Shown: piece by piece, positions 32,084 through 43,081 of the stretch | Layout: each line of letters starts with the position of its first letter | Numbering within the stretch: position 1 is the stretch's first letter | Source of the DNA: Aphelidium insulamus | Taxonomy: Eukaryota > Aphelidiomycota > Aphelidea > Aphelidiaceae | Assembly: GCA_036784855.1 (NCBI GenBank) | Contig: JAZDSV010000026.1 | Coordinates: 1 to 64,000 of the forward strand | Reading direction: 5' to 3' | DNA: 64,000 nt | Program-made: the position numbers and the translations under genes | Notes under the pieces: generated by a model | What the model saw: the letters and a program-made list of their open reading frames with translations, nothing else | What the model was told of the DNA's origin: nothing | Databases searched by the model: none

Positions 32084-33920
32084 ATGCACGCGCTTATCGC
32101 GACACAATCACGTGTCGATGACATGATGGCCGCACACGACGACGCCGCTGCTGCCGACCGCCAGACGCCCACGCCGCCGCAGACCCCGCCACAGCATCAG
32201 TGTGTGTCGGAGAGGGCGCGCAAGATATCTCAAACCACCTACCGTCCACTCCATCCCCATTCCATTGTCGCGCGGGAACTGTTTAATCAGCGCTATGATG
32301 TGGGCGCCAAGCTGGTATGTGTGTATGTGTGTGTGCTATGGTGCGGTGACTGTGCTGTGTGCCACGCGCCTTAGCCAGTAGTACATACTACATGTGTTAA
32401 TACTAGCACCTGACTCATCAGATTGTGGTCATGTGCGGATTGCCGGCACGAGGCAAGTCCTACATCGCCGCCAAGATCCGTCGCTACCTCAACTGGGCCG
32501 GCTACCGCACCAAGCTATTCAACGTGGGCAATAGGCGACGCAACGATACGATGGCCGCTGCGTCGACCACCGCCTCGCAAGACGCGGCTCAAACCCAGCC
32601 GCCGCAGACTGATCCGCTAGGGCAGCACGACTCACAATTTTTCGACCCTGACAATCGCGAGGCGCGGTCACGACGCGATGCGTGGGCCCTGGATGCGCTG
32701 GAAGAGATATTCCGCTGGCTGGACGATCCCATAGATGGTGGCAGAGTTGCCATACACGATGCCACCAACACTACTCTTGCCCGCAGGTGTGTGTGAGCTG
32801 CATGTGTGTACATTTAGTGATGTTGTGTGCTATGTGTACATGTAAGATATCTGTATGTGTATATTAAATAATATCCAGGATGATGTTGGTGGACGCGGTG
32901 AGACGGCATCAGCAGCTGGGCCATGCCGAGTACTCGATTGTGTTTATCGAGTCCATCTGCACCGATGCAGCGCTGCTGGAGGCAAATGTTCGCATGAAAC
33001 TCCACTCGCCCGACTATGCACATTACGAGTCGCCAGATGAAGCACTGGCGGACTTTAGGCGCCGCATGGAGAACTATGAGCGTGCATACGAGCCGCTGGG
33101 CGAGGCGGAGGAGCGTCTGGGACTCGGATACATCAAAACCATTAATGTTGGCAAGAAGGTGGTGTCGTACGAAGTGCAGGGCTACTTGCAGTCGCAAATC
33201 GTATTCTACCTGATGAACGTGCACGTGCAACCGCGTTCCATCTGGCTGACTTCTCACGGACTCTGTGCATCCAGCGACGCGGCAGTGGCCGACGATGACC
33301 GCCAACTGGACGTCGAGGGACATCGCTATGCCAGCGCACTGGCGGCACTGATCAAATCTCGGCACTCCCCCGGCAGCAATACCAACGCAATAACTGGCCA
33401 GAGTACTACTACCTCTGGGGGAGCACTGCAGCCACCGCAGACCGTCCCACCCCCATTCGAAGTGTGGACATCGTTCTTGAAGCGCTCGCTAGAGATGGCC
33501 GAACACTTTCCGCCCACCTACGTGTTCAAGCACTCGCGCATACTGAACGAACTGTACGCCGGCGAGTTCGCACTGATAAAATCAAACGACGACTACCACA
33601 CGGGCATCTACATTGAGCGGCTGCGCGCACTAATCATTGACCTGGAGCGCGTGCGCAGCTCCGTGCTCATCATCGCACGCGACTCCATCATATCGACGCT
33701 GTGCGCCTACTTCTTTGACACGCAGCCGCGGCCGTCGTTCGATCTGTCTCTGCCGCTGCACACGGCCGTCTGTCTGCAGCCGACGCCGTACGGGTGCGAT
33801 GTGTATCTGTACGAGTATCACGGCGACAGTGGCGAGCGCGGTGCCGCCGCATTCACCGAGCGCAAAGCCGATCGCAAGTGGTTCTGGACCGCGGCGCCTC
33901 CCCCCGACACTGTCAAATAG
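32084..33920 (+). CDS. 6-phosphofructo-2-kinase with degenerate bisphosphatase domain
   Basis: Exons 32084..32314, 32422..32786 and 32879..33920 give 545 residues; a second ATG pair at 32123 is an alternative start. The kinase domain makes fructose-2,6-bisphosphate, the activator of glycolytic phosphofructokinase. It has the P-loop GLPARGKSYIAAKIRRYL, FNVGNRRR, AIHDATNTTLARR, VFIESICTD and VQGYLQSQIVFYLMNVHVQP. In the C-terminal domain the histidine-phosphatase signature RHG reads SHG (IWLTSHGLCAS) and the distal histidine region reads VLIIARDSIIST, with no histidine where the family has one (V-C-H-Q). LNELYAGEF keeps the glutamate region. The bisphosphatase is therefore predicted inactive, as known for yeast Pfk26, making this a kinase-only enzyme. 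Confidence 0.93.
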
Positions 33921-34034
33921 ATCCGTCAATGATGTGTATATAGTCTGTGTGCATTGGCGTGTGTACAAGCGATTGTGTGTATCTATCAAGCGCTCTGCTT
34001 GATTAACACCATTCCACATAATACGGAAGTTGAC

Positions 34035-34743
34035 ATGAACGCGCCCGCGGAAACGGACGATGAGAGCGCGTTAATGGCGCATTTGGCGGCGCTAGAGGCT
34101 GCCGAGGAGATGGAGACATCTCAAGGTGGCAGCACACTGCCAGTGGCTGGAAGCATCAGCACCGCCGCCAGCGCCGAGTTGACGGTGCAGGAGCTGACAG
34201 AGAGCTGCGTGCACTACATGGACTATGCGATGCGGTGCATGTGTACGTGCATAACGTTGATTTATGTGCATACCAGCGATATGCTGACAGCACGCCATGT
34301 GCAGCATTGCCGCATCAGATACGCTCATTCTATCGCACGGGATCGCAGCCGGACTGCAGCGGCTGGGTGCGCGACATGCGGCAGTGCTTTCTCTACCGCA
34401 CCCTTCCTCAATATGCCGACCCTGTAAGCCATATATATATTATACAGTATGTGCATATCATTGTGGATGGAAATTGAAAGTATATTTGTATCTGTCAATG
34501 CTCTGCTTGAGAATGATTACAGGCAGTACAACACACTTACACTCACACACACACACTATATATATATATATATATACATATATACATACATTCACTACTA
34601 ACAGATGAATGCAGGAGTGGCCACGGGAAAAGTCGCGGCGACATATGGAACTGGCCACCAAGACTGCAAGCATCTGGCAGCTGCGCACGGAGCCCCCGCC
34701 AAACTTTCCCCCGCTGCTTCCACCGCACCCAGACCCGGAATAG
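34035..34743 (+). CDS. DUF3128 (C22orf39/UPF0545-like) small cysteine-motif protein
   Basis: Exons 34035..34242, 34305..34423 and 34615..34743 give 151 residues. After an acidic leader comes the conserved module: SCVHYMDYAMRC, then IRSFYRTGSQPDCSGWVRDM, CFLYRTLP, and finally MELATKTASIWQLRTEPPP. The paired cysteines and the C-terminal IW-x-R-x-x-P-P-P-x-F motif match the DUF3128 family, which resembles twin-Cys proteins of the mitochondrial intermembrane space. Function is poorly known. The second intron (191 bases) is long and holds a TA microsatellite at 34556-34575. The exon-3 acceptor at 34614 is chosen over an earlier AG because it preserves the family frame. Confidence 0.82.
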
Positions 34744-34831
34744 ATGTGTATTGAATGTAGAAGTATGTGCACAGAGACATGCAGACAGTCCACAGCAGAT
34801 GTGGCCATTCAAAGACACTTGAAGTGAAAAA

Positions 34832-35189
34832 ATGGCACAGGGAAGCGCGTTCAGGAAGGCGCGACCGGCCAACAGCGCCGCGGCACCACCGCGCAAGAAG
34901 CACAGCTCTGCCGCGGCACTCAAGACCACCCTGAAGCGTGCGTTGTAGATATTCACCATACACTATATAACTAATCCGTGCAGGAGGCGCACGCGTCATC
35001 GCCCCCAAGCGTCTGGCACTGGTCACGCAAAAGAACGTCACCCGCCAGCTGTCGGCCTCCATCAACCGTAACATTGAGCACGTGATGGCGGGACGCGCCG
35101 CCGCCACCGGCAAGCTCACCATCATGAACAGCGCGGCCAAGCAGCCGCCAGCCGCACACACCGCCAAGAAGGCCACCGCAGGCAAATAG
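34832..35189 (+). CDS. UPF0390/DUF2462 small basic protein (C19orf53-like)
   Basis: Exons 34832..34937 and 34984..35189 give 103 residues. The N-terminus MAQGSAFRKARPANS and the central GARVIAPKRLALVTQKNVTR segment followed by INRNIEHVM and GKLTIMN are hallmarks of the DUF2462 family, found from fungi to mammals (Leydig cell tumour 10 kDa protein homologue). The protein is very basic and probably nucleolar or ribosome-assembly related; that role is not established. Its stop lies 47 bases from the convergent PEX11 stop. Confidence 0.85.
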
Positions 35190-35236
35190 AATGGTGTGAT
35201 ACTCAACTCTACTACATTCCGACGCCCATGCCGTGC

Positions 35237-36163
35237 CTATGCCGCCTTCAGCCAGAGCTTGTAGGCGCCCATGCAGGCGGCCATGAATGCACAGCCGGCC
35301 TGGAACGTGTCGGACCGCGTGGAGCCGACCACATCGTACATGCAGAACCCCAAGTCCGCCAGCAGTTTGTAGCAGCACACTTGGTTGTAGTGCAGTTTGG
35401 CCTCCAGTTGCTTCAGCTGCTGTTGCTGCTCTTCGTTGCCCTTGTCCGCCGCGGTATCCGTGGTGGTGCTGTTGTCTGCGGCGGTACTGCGCGGCTGGTG
35501 CCACTGGTTGGCGCGCCGCCGGGATGGTGGCAGTCGGGCCAGCAGTGCCGCGCGCGCCAACAACAGTTCATACATGTCCAGCAGGATGCACGTGAGCCAC
35601 AGCCGGTCCGAGAGGGGCGTGCACCGCTGTGCCAGCCAGCCGGGCAGCACACCCAGCCGCGCCAGACACACCACGTCGTCGCTGCAGTCGTTGGCCACCG
35701 ACAGCGTGGCATTGAGCAGGGCGCGCAGCTGCTGTGCCGACTGTTTCCGCCACCACGCCGACAGGCTGCCCCGTGTCGCTACTACGGCCAGCCACTCGCG
35801 CACCACCGGCTGCAGCTCTGCCAGCGGTTCCATGGCTGCGTGGCGGTGGTGAGTGTGTCAGTCACCACACAGACACGTAGCCGGTGCTTGCCGTGGCCCA
35901 GCCGGATGATCTTGCGCGCGGTGGAAAAGGCCGACACTATGGCCGCGAGGCGCTTGCGGGTGTCCACTGCGTCCAGCGGCTTGCCGGCCGCAGCACTGGC
36001 GGGCGGCTTGAGCACCAGCAGCAGTGCCAGCTTGCATGCATACTGCACCACTGCAGCGCGGGATGGTTAACCCATCTGAACATGCATGCAGGCACTCACC
36101 CTTCAGTCCCTTGTCGCGGCCGTCCGTCTGGCGGGCGACAATGAGCGCGCGCTGCAGTGACAT
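35237..36163 (-). CDS. PEX11: PEX11-type peroxisome division protein
   Basis: Exons 36100..36163, 35877..36050 and 35237..35835 give 278 residues. PEX11 proteins bend the peroxisomal membrane to elongate and divide the organelle. The N-terminal signature is clear: TDGRDKGLKVVQYACKLALL, then AAIVSAFSTARKIIRLGHGK, the amphipathic helix region. The middle carries LSDRLWLTCILLDMYELLL, and the C-terminus has LHYNQVCCYKLLADLGFCMY and a last hydrophobic helix ending YKLWLKAA. A Gln/Asp/Thr-rich linker lies between. The neighbouring ABCD transporter and pantothenate kinase fit a general fatty-acid theme but are not adjacent. The gene diverges from the chitinase gene with 122 bases between the start codons. 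Confidence 0.85.
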
Positions 36164-36285
36164 ATGTGACGGTGTGTGTGTGCTGTGTGTGTGTGTGTGT
36201 GTCGCGGGTGTCTTGGTGTGCCGGAGAGTTTGTGTCTGGCCGTGTTTCCCTCACACACACTGCCGCTGCCACACAGCCACACAAT

Positions 36286-39200
36286 ATGCGCCTGGTGACA
36301 GCGCTCCTGCTCCTACTGCTGCCATCGTGGTTGCCAGCCGCCACAGTGCAGGCATCCAGTCCTCGCCTGCTGGCCTACTACCTGAGCTACTCGTCTTACG
36401 TTCCAGGTGCATACATTGTGCTCCCCCACGATGTGTGACACTCGCTCGCTCACTCACTGTAACGCCGGCACAGGGCGCCCATACTACCCGTGGGACATTG
36501 ATGGCTCCAAGCTGACGCACATCATCTACGGATTCATGGACGTGGACCGCGATACGCAACAGCTGGTCAGCAGAGATTTGTGGTCGGACTACCTGCGGCC
36601 AATGAGCTCCCCGAACCCGTTGGATTGCCGATGCTGTGCCTACGGTGAGTGCTCGTGCTTTTAGGCATACTGCATGTCTATAGTTGTATGTCTGTATCGA
36701 TGCCCTTAGTTGGAGGTGTGCATTACAGCGACATGCATGATGTTCTACAACCAACCTCATATGCCCCACGTAGGAAATATGTACGAATTGATCGTGCTGC
36801 AAAAGAGCTTTCCACACTTGGTGTTGCTGTTGTCTGTCGGCGGGCAAGTCCAACTATTGACATAATATGATATCAATTAACACAAGGTGGCGGTAGTTGG
36901 CAGTACTCGCAATGGCTATCGGAAGCCGTGTCGATTGGTTTTACTCGTGAACGGTTTGCCGCATCTTGCGTAGAGAGAGCTTTGGACTTTGGGTTTGACG
37001 GCATTGGTGCGCCAAAGTTGTCATTCATCACCTTCAAAACTTTTTCATGTACCTAGACATCAACTGGGAGTTTCCTGTCAGCGGTGGTCCGGCCGGGAGT
37101 TCGCGCAGTGCTGCTGATTGTAACAACTTGATCCTTTTCGTGGAAGAGCTTCGGCGGCAATTTCTGGCCATCAATGCCATCAAGTCCTTTGTGTATGCTA
37201 CATCGCTTCATTCCATTCAAATTTATTGGTTTGCAGGTTGTCGGTGACGCTGTACTACAATGCTGACATGGTGGTGTCATGTTACGACTGGAAACGTTTG
37301 GCGGGGGCAGTTGACTTTGTCAACATTATCACTTACGATACCATGGTTCGCATCTAGCTGTTAGGTCATTACTAAAACTGGTAGTGGAATGCACAAACAA
37401 CCACCCATCACTCGGCGCTGTACTATCATGGACCGGAGACTGATCAGTCCGTGGACACTGTCATGAAAAAGTACTTGACAACCGGAATGCCAGCAAGTTT
37501 CTTCAATTTCGGTGTCTCGTATTATGGACGCCGGTTTGGACAAGTGCAACCAGTCGCCAACCAGCAGACTGCCAACGGCTGGGGCCAAAAGTTTGCCGAC
37601 CGCGGCTTCCCCGCCGTGACATATGCCGATATATTGGCCGCAAAGCAGAACGGCTACACAGAGTACTGGGATTCATCTGCAATGGCCCCGTGGCTGTTCA
37701 ACGCAGCCAGTCGAGACTTCTTATCATTTGACAACGCCGCGTCCGTAACAGCCAAAGCGCAGTACATTGTGCAAAATAATATCGGCGGAATGTTTCTATT
37801 TGACATCTCGCACGAACGCGCCACCACTGGCACCACTTCATTGTTGAATGCTGCGTATCAAGAATTTGCGCGCGACAGCACATTTGTTTCGGATGTTGCG
37901 GTTAAGGCGCGACGCAGGCAATGCATGCCCAGCTTGAGATATTGCAACATTGACTGCAGTTCTGCCGTCTCTCCACGTTCAAATGCAACCAATTTGCCGA
38001 AACCGATATCGCAATGTGTCTCCCCGGGCGATGTTGCGTTTGCATTTACTGGTACTTCGACGTAAGTGGTGTCTGTGCAGCTTCCACCAATGCTTACGAT
38101 AATCCATCTAGCGATACAATCGCAAAATCATTGCTAGACTCGTTGAATACAGAGGGTATTTCCGCTGCATTCTTCTTGGTTGGCACTTCTGTGTCGCAAT
38201 CTGCTGGCTCTGGGCTGATGATGGATGCTTACAGAGCAGGGCACATGATTGGACAGTCGGGTTACAGTGGCACCGCTTTGGCCGGGATGGCTACCACAGC
38301 AATACAGCAAGATTTCTCGTCAGCAGATGCAGCTATTGGTAGAGTACTGGGACAACAGCCCGTATATGTGGCCACGACGAACTTTGCATATGATTCCCAA
38401 GTTCATGGCGTGCTGGACCAGCTAGGACATCAATTGATGCGGCCAAACATAATAGCACGTGACGGCCCCGATTCGACATCTATTGATGCAGTGGCAAGTC
38501 CGATTGAGTCCCAAATAGCCTCGGCAACCTTCAATTCGAGCTTCATAATATCCGCCAGTGCTACAAGCTCGATAGCTGCACAGCTTTTCAAGCGGTTATT
38601 AGATAAAGTGCGATCTCAGAAATTGAGAGTGGTTGGAATGGCAAAATGTCTCGGTGACAGTTACTCGCCATATCGCATTCGTAGGTTTAAATCAATGTTG
38701 TATTTTTAAACCGCTAACATGCTAGCTATCAATACCTATTCAGCTGGAGAGACTCCGGCACTTTCATCCACCGTCAATCGACAATGTACTATGCCAGGCA
38801 AAGTATTGCTGGGATTCTACGGCACTGTGGTGGGCGGTCTAGATCAAATGCTGAATTACATGTTGGCGGCTCAGTTGAAAGGAATTCTCTTCGTCAATGC
38901 TCGCTTGCTTATTGAGAATCCGTACTATCCGCACCGGGTAGTGAGAGCTTTTCGCGAAGGCCACCAAATTGGCATAGTGGGCGGCTATTCGGCGATTCCA
39001 TTCGTGAATCAGACTGTCGAGCAAATGATCAATGACGTAAATAAGGCCGATTTCACTGTTTTGGGCTTGTTGGGTGTTCGGCCACGGATCGTTTTGCCGC
39101 CAGCATTGCTGTGGAACTACAAAACTTATCAATATTTGGGGGCGCACGGCTATCGCATAGCCAACGCAAATATCGTTATTAATCCCTTCACCAACTTTAC

Positions 39201-39819
39201 GTCTTCGTCGGAACTGGTCAACACTACGAAAATCGTTGCCATGGTTTTGAATAACACGTTTGACAACGCGAGACAGAGCTCCCATTTGCTGCTGCAAAAT
39301 GTCGATACAATAAGCGTTAATCTGCAGCCTATGCTACAGGCTGCGATGCGGGCTGCCAACTACAAAACCTGCGCAGCCGATGTTTGCTTCGGTGGTCGAG
39401 ATTCCATATATCGACCATCGACTGATCACTGTGGGGATGGTTTCTGCGACAGTCTGTCGGAAACGATCGATAATTGCCCGAGTGACTGTCCTCAAGTCGG
39501 CTCATTGGACCTTGATACGGTGTATGGGAGTCAATCTGCCTCGAACCAGCAGCAGCGGCGCCTCTTGTCAAATCGACCTACTCCGCAATCCAATTGGTAC
39601 ACAGCACTGGGTGTCAGCCTGCTCATCATATCCGTATCTGTGGCTGCCACGCGGCTTTGGCGGCACTATAAGGAGAATTCGGCAAGACAAGCCCGAATGG
39701 AACAATTTGAAAGAGAAGCCGCCGGTCAATGGCCGGCAAAGGGATCGGGATTCCAGCTCTCTCCGACCACCACCTCCACACAAAGCAGCTACAGGCGGTC
39801 GTCCAAGGCAATGCCGTGA
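36286..39819 (+). CDS. Membrane-anchored GH18 chitinase with NodB-like domains
   Basis: Nine exons: 36286..36406, 36474..36644, 36774..36843, 36897..37006, 37057..37183, 37237..37345, 37385..38061, 38112..38680, 38726..39819; 1015 residues. A signal peptide (MRLVTALLLLLLPSWLPA) leads into a GH18 domain: LLAYYLSYSSYVPGRPYYPW, KLTHIIYGFMDVD, VLLLSVGGWQYSQW, FDGIDINWEFP (active-site DxxDxDxE with the third Asp changed to Asn, catalytic Glu kept), FVNIITYDTM and FFNFGVSYYGRRF. Two NodB-like deacetylase folds follow (VAFAFTGTS... and VLLGFYGTVVGG...), both lacking the metal-binding Asp-Asp and His motifs. A Cys-rich CGDGFCDSLSETIDNCPSDC repeat precedes a C-terminal transmembrane helix (ALGVSLLIISVSVAATRLW). 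Intron 3 is a GC-AG intron. It probably acts on chitin at the cell surface or wall. Confidence 0.92.
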
Positions 39820-40735
39820 TGTGTGTGTTAAAAGATATGGCGCTGTACATATTATAACAAGTTTAAATATCTGCTGAGTAACGAGCTTAAAACGTCTATT
39901 AGTGGCCACAGCCGCAGCAGCTTATCTCGGCCAACTCGCAAGGAACAGTGACGCCGTCTCCGGGTATCATGACGTATGGAGCATTGATATCCGTAGCCAG
40001 CGCGCGTAATAATACGGTAAACCCCTTTACGAGAGCGTGGCTGATTGAATTCCGTGATTGTTTCACCCAAATCTGGGGTAAGCGCGGCCAGCCCAATGAC
40101 ACTGTGTGACGACTTGGGGCCATATTTCTTTCTGAGCGCGTCTAACCACTGCTACCAATGCTCCATGAGTCCGTCGGCGCAGTGCTCATGTCGTATTGCC
40201 GCGAGCAGCAGGACCACTTAACGAGTTTTCAACCGCGCCATGGCCTCCTCGGGGACCAGGCCAGGATTTTCATCGCGTTCTGAAACGGCGAATCCACAGT
40301 TCAATTTCATCTGCATCGGCAGACGTTCCACCAAACGTTGGCGGCAAAGGGATGCGAGACATTGCGAAAACCGCGTCTACGTGCAATTTATCGCCCTTTG
40401 TTTAGAATCTAACACGACGGTACTTGTTTGCCGAGCTGCCTTAAGTAGTCAGGCGGTAGCCTGGCAACGCTCCATATACGTAAGCGCGGGTCGCGATAAG
40501 GCGGGACGCGATGACTTATCAACAGTGCTGATCTTCATCGATGGCTGCTTGCGGCCGTTTGTCCGAATCGGAGATGTTGAAATAATGCACTCAATCATTT
40601 CTCATGCAACGATGTGCGACTGCCAGTCGTTGCCGCACTGATGACGTCAGCAACCGCACTTCTGACACGGCTTATCTGATACGCATGAAAGCATGTTTAT
40701 TTGCCAACATCACAAGTTCAGTGTGACTTTGTACG
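39820..40735. other. Intergenic with retroelement relic
   Basis: This lies between the chitinase 3' end and the K+ channel 3' end. It contains a degenerate gag-like sequence on the minus strand (annotated separately at 39899-40362). No intact gene is supported. Confidence 0.5.
39899..40362 (-). mobile_element. Decayed gag-like retroelement sequence
   Basis: From the ATG at 40362 the minus strand reads MSRIPLPPTFGGTSADADEI, ELWIRRF, then, after a frame change, ENPGLVPEEAMARLKTR. This looks like the start of a Ty3-type gag (PxxFxG..., WxxxFE, then a helix-rich capsid). Further 3', in other frames, come KKYGPKSSHSVIGLAALTP and SHALVKGFTVLLRALATDIN. The frames are broken by stops and shifts, so this is a relic. 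The identification rests on a short similarity and is tentative. Confidence 0.4.
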
Positions 40736-43015
40736 CTAAATCGCGATGTCTACATTTTCGCTGGATGGAGCTGATGAGCCGGGTCTGATCGGGATGTGAC
40801 CCGTCCACGATCGTGACCGCTTGAGTAGTGTGACGGGAGGCGATGTCGTCGTATTGTGTACTCCTTCTGGATTCTCCTTCACGGCTGATGGATCCAGTTC
40901 GGGAGCTTCAGTGTCAGTGTCCACCGCGGCCACCTTATCGGAGCTCTTTTTGTTCCGCACCACCTTGGCCTTGCTCAGCATCGCCTTGGCCTTTTTCGTC
41001 AGATCGTTCTGCAGTGATTTTGCCGGAAACAATCCCGGCTCTGATGCAACCGGCTTTTCAGCCGTATCATCGGCCATACTGCGCTTATCAGTGTGGAATA
41101 GAGAAGCGAAATGCGGCGGCTTCTGCTTGTGTCGCAGAGCTTCACTACTCAGATTGTTCTCATCCTGAGTGTGTTGTCGCGAGGATCGCCGCCACATCGC
41201 ACTCTGCGCAATACGCTTCCACTTCTCAACGTCTGCGGTCAAAGAGGCGATTTCACCTTGAGCCGCTTCGTACTTTTCACGCATATCTTTGTAGTTTTGG
41301 TAGTACTGCGGCGGGTTGATATCATTGAGCTTCTCTTGGATTTCTCCGACTGCCTGCAGCATGAGAGCATTCTGCTCGCTCAACACCTTGATCTGATCCC
41401 CCTTTGACTGATTGTAGGACTTGAGCTTGAGTTTGCTCTCGCGGTTCTTGCGAACTTTCTTCTGGAGCTGCAACCGCTGGTTCAACTGCCACTCGGCCAT
41501 AAAATTGGACCCGATTATCGAAGTCGGCAACGCAATGGTAAGAATGGACACGGCCATGGTTAGCGAAGCGATGATTCGGCCGAGAGCTAACGAATTACTT
41601 AGATCTTCACATGTGTACGGAGCTCACTTGTTATAGGCACAACGTCGCCGTAACCGACGGTCGCCAGCGTAGTAATGGACCAGTAGAATCCTTCTGGGAT
41701 TGACTGAAAAGGCGACCGAGTACCATCACTGCGTATCCATTGTCCGGTTGCAGAGTCGAACGTTCCTCGCTCAGCCCAGTACATCAGCGTCGACGACGCA
41801 AGCATGGCCAGAAGTAGAAACAAGACCAGCATCCAAATTGCGTCCAGACTTCTTCGTAGAGCTCGCACGGCAATCTGTTATTAGAACGTGCTCAATTTTT
41901 TGCGGGACAAGAATTGCACCTGAATCCCAACTGAGTATCGAGCCAACTTGAACACCTTGACCAGCCGAATGACGCGCATTGAGCGACCAATGCTGTTCAC
42001 TGACTATGCCATTAGCAGAGAGATTTGCAGAGCCATTTAGACAAGAGTATTGCACGTACTCTATCGCTTGACAATAGCAAAAAGAATGGCAGAATGGATA
42101 TCACGTCAATGATGTTGAAAAAGTCTGCGATAATATCCTTGAGAATTTGCATGTCTTATAACAACATGTACAAGGACGTACGAGTGAAGAAGCGCATCTT
42201 TTCCGGCGACGCGTAGAACCGTGCCAGCAGCTCCACCGTCCACCACACCACAATCAGAGTGTCCAAAGGTAGTCTGCAAGGATATAAACACGCAGAACAA
42301 ACGCAATATGTAGAGCGTACAATATTGTGTTCAGTATTACGCCGTCTGGGCCCTCGAGAAAGTTTGGCAGAGTTTCGCACGCGACCATCGAGCCCGATAT
42401 AAAGATGAATGCGAGGGATATTCGGCTGCAGAGCTTGGCCTACATAAATAAACTTAATAATAGTTGCAACGTTGTCTGGCGCGTGCCTACTTGCCCAGAA
42501 TGTGTGCGGGTGCTCAAAGAAGAGATAAACCTCCTTTTGTCGCTCGCTCATCTTACCAGTCTTCATTATGGCCTTGATGTCGTCCTTTTCCGTGGAGACA
42601 GAGTTCAGTGCGTCTCTGCTAGCCGGCGACATTTCCTCATCCGCCAGGTGCACGTTGGACATGCTCCCGCGTGTCGTATCGACTTTGAGTGCATCGGGCA
42701 GTCTGCAGAAACAGTGAGTGATAGTGAGTGCGGGGTAATGGAATCCTGGCGCGTACGGAGCATCCCGTGGCATAGTGTACTGCCCATCATCGTCTGGAAG
42801 CAGGATGCCCGAGTTGACAGTCATCTGCGTCGCGTCATCGGCAACTCCCTCTGCTGCCGTTTCTGCTGTGGGTGGCGCGACCACAAACTGTATAACTGTG
42901 TGGCGAGCATCATCCGGCTGCGCCTGCTGTCACACTCAGCGCGGTATCCACGCCATGCAAGTGCACGTACAGTCTGCAATAGTTTCTCGCGCGAGTACCG
43001 GTGCTCATCCGCCAT
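40736..43015 (-). CDS. Voltage-gated potassium channel (Kv type)
   Basis: Eight exons: 42971..43015, 42495..42926, 42321..42439, 42182..42273, 42060..42125, 41920..41999, 41628..41874, 40736..41586; 643 residues. It has the six-helix layout of a Shaker-superfamily channel: S1 (ISLAFIFISGSMVACETLPNF), S2 (TLIVVWWTVELLARF), S3 (FFNIIDVISILPFF), S4 with regularly spaced basic residues (SMRVIRLVKVFKLARYS), S5 (AIWMLVLFLLLAMLASS), the selectivity filter TTLATVGYGDVVP and S6 (SILTIALPTSIIGSNF). There is no T1/BTB tetramerisation domain; the N-terminus is short and acidic. The 240-residue cytoplasmic tail has a coiled coil (RLQLQKKVRKNRESKLKLKS) that may replace T1 in assembly. Intron 2 is GC-AG. 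Kv channels are absent from most fungi. Confidence 0.93.
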
Positions 43016-43081
43016 ACTACTACAGCAGTACTGTGGATGATGAAGGAGAGGGGCAGGAAACTAGTCGCAACAAACAAAAGT

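Noticed and set aside
34471-34808. Minus-strand frame over the DUF3128 third exon
   Set aside because: It crosses the TA microsatellite and lies antisense to an exon with clear family conservation.
42713-42722. Ten-base intron (gtttctgcag) in Kv exon 2
   Set aside because: Far too short; the frame is open through it.
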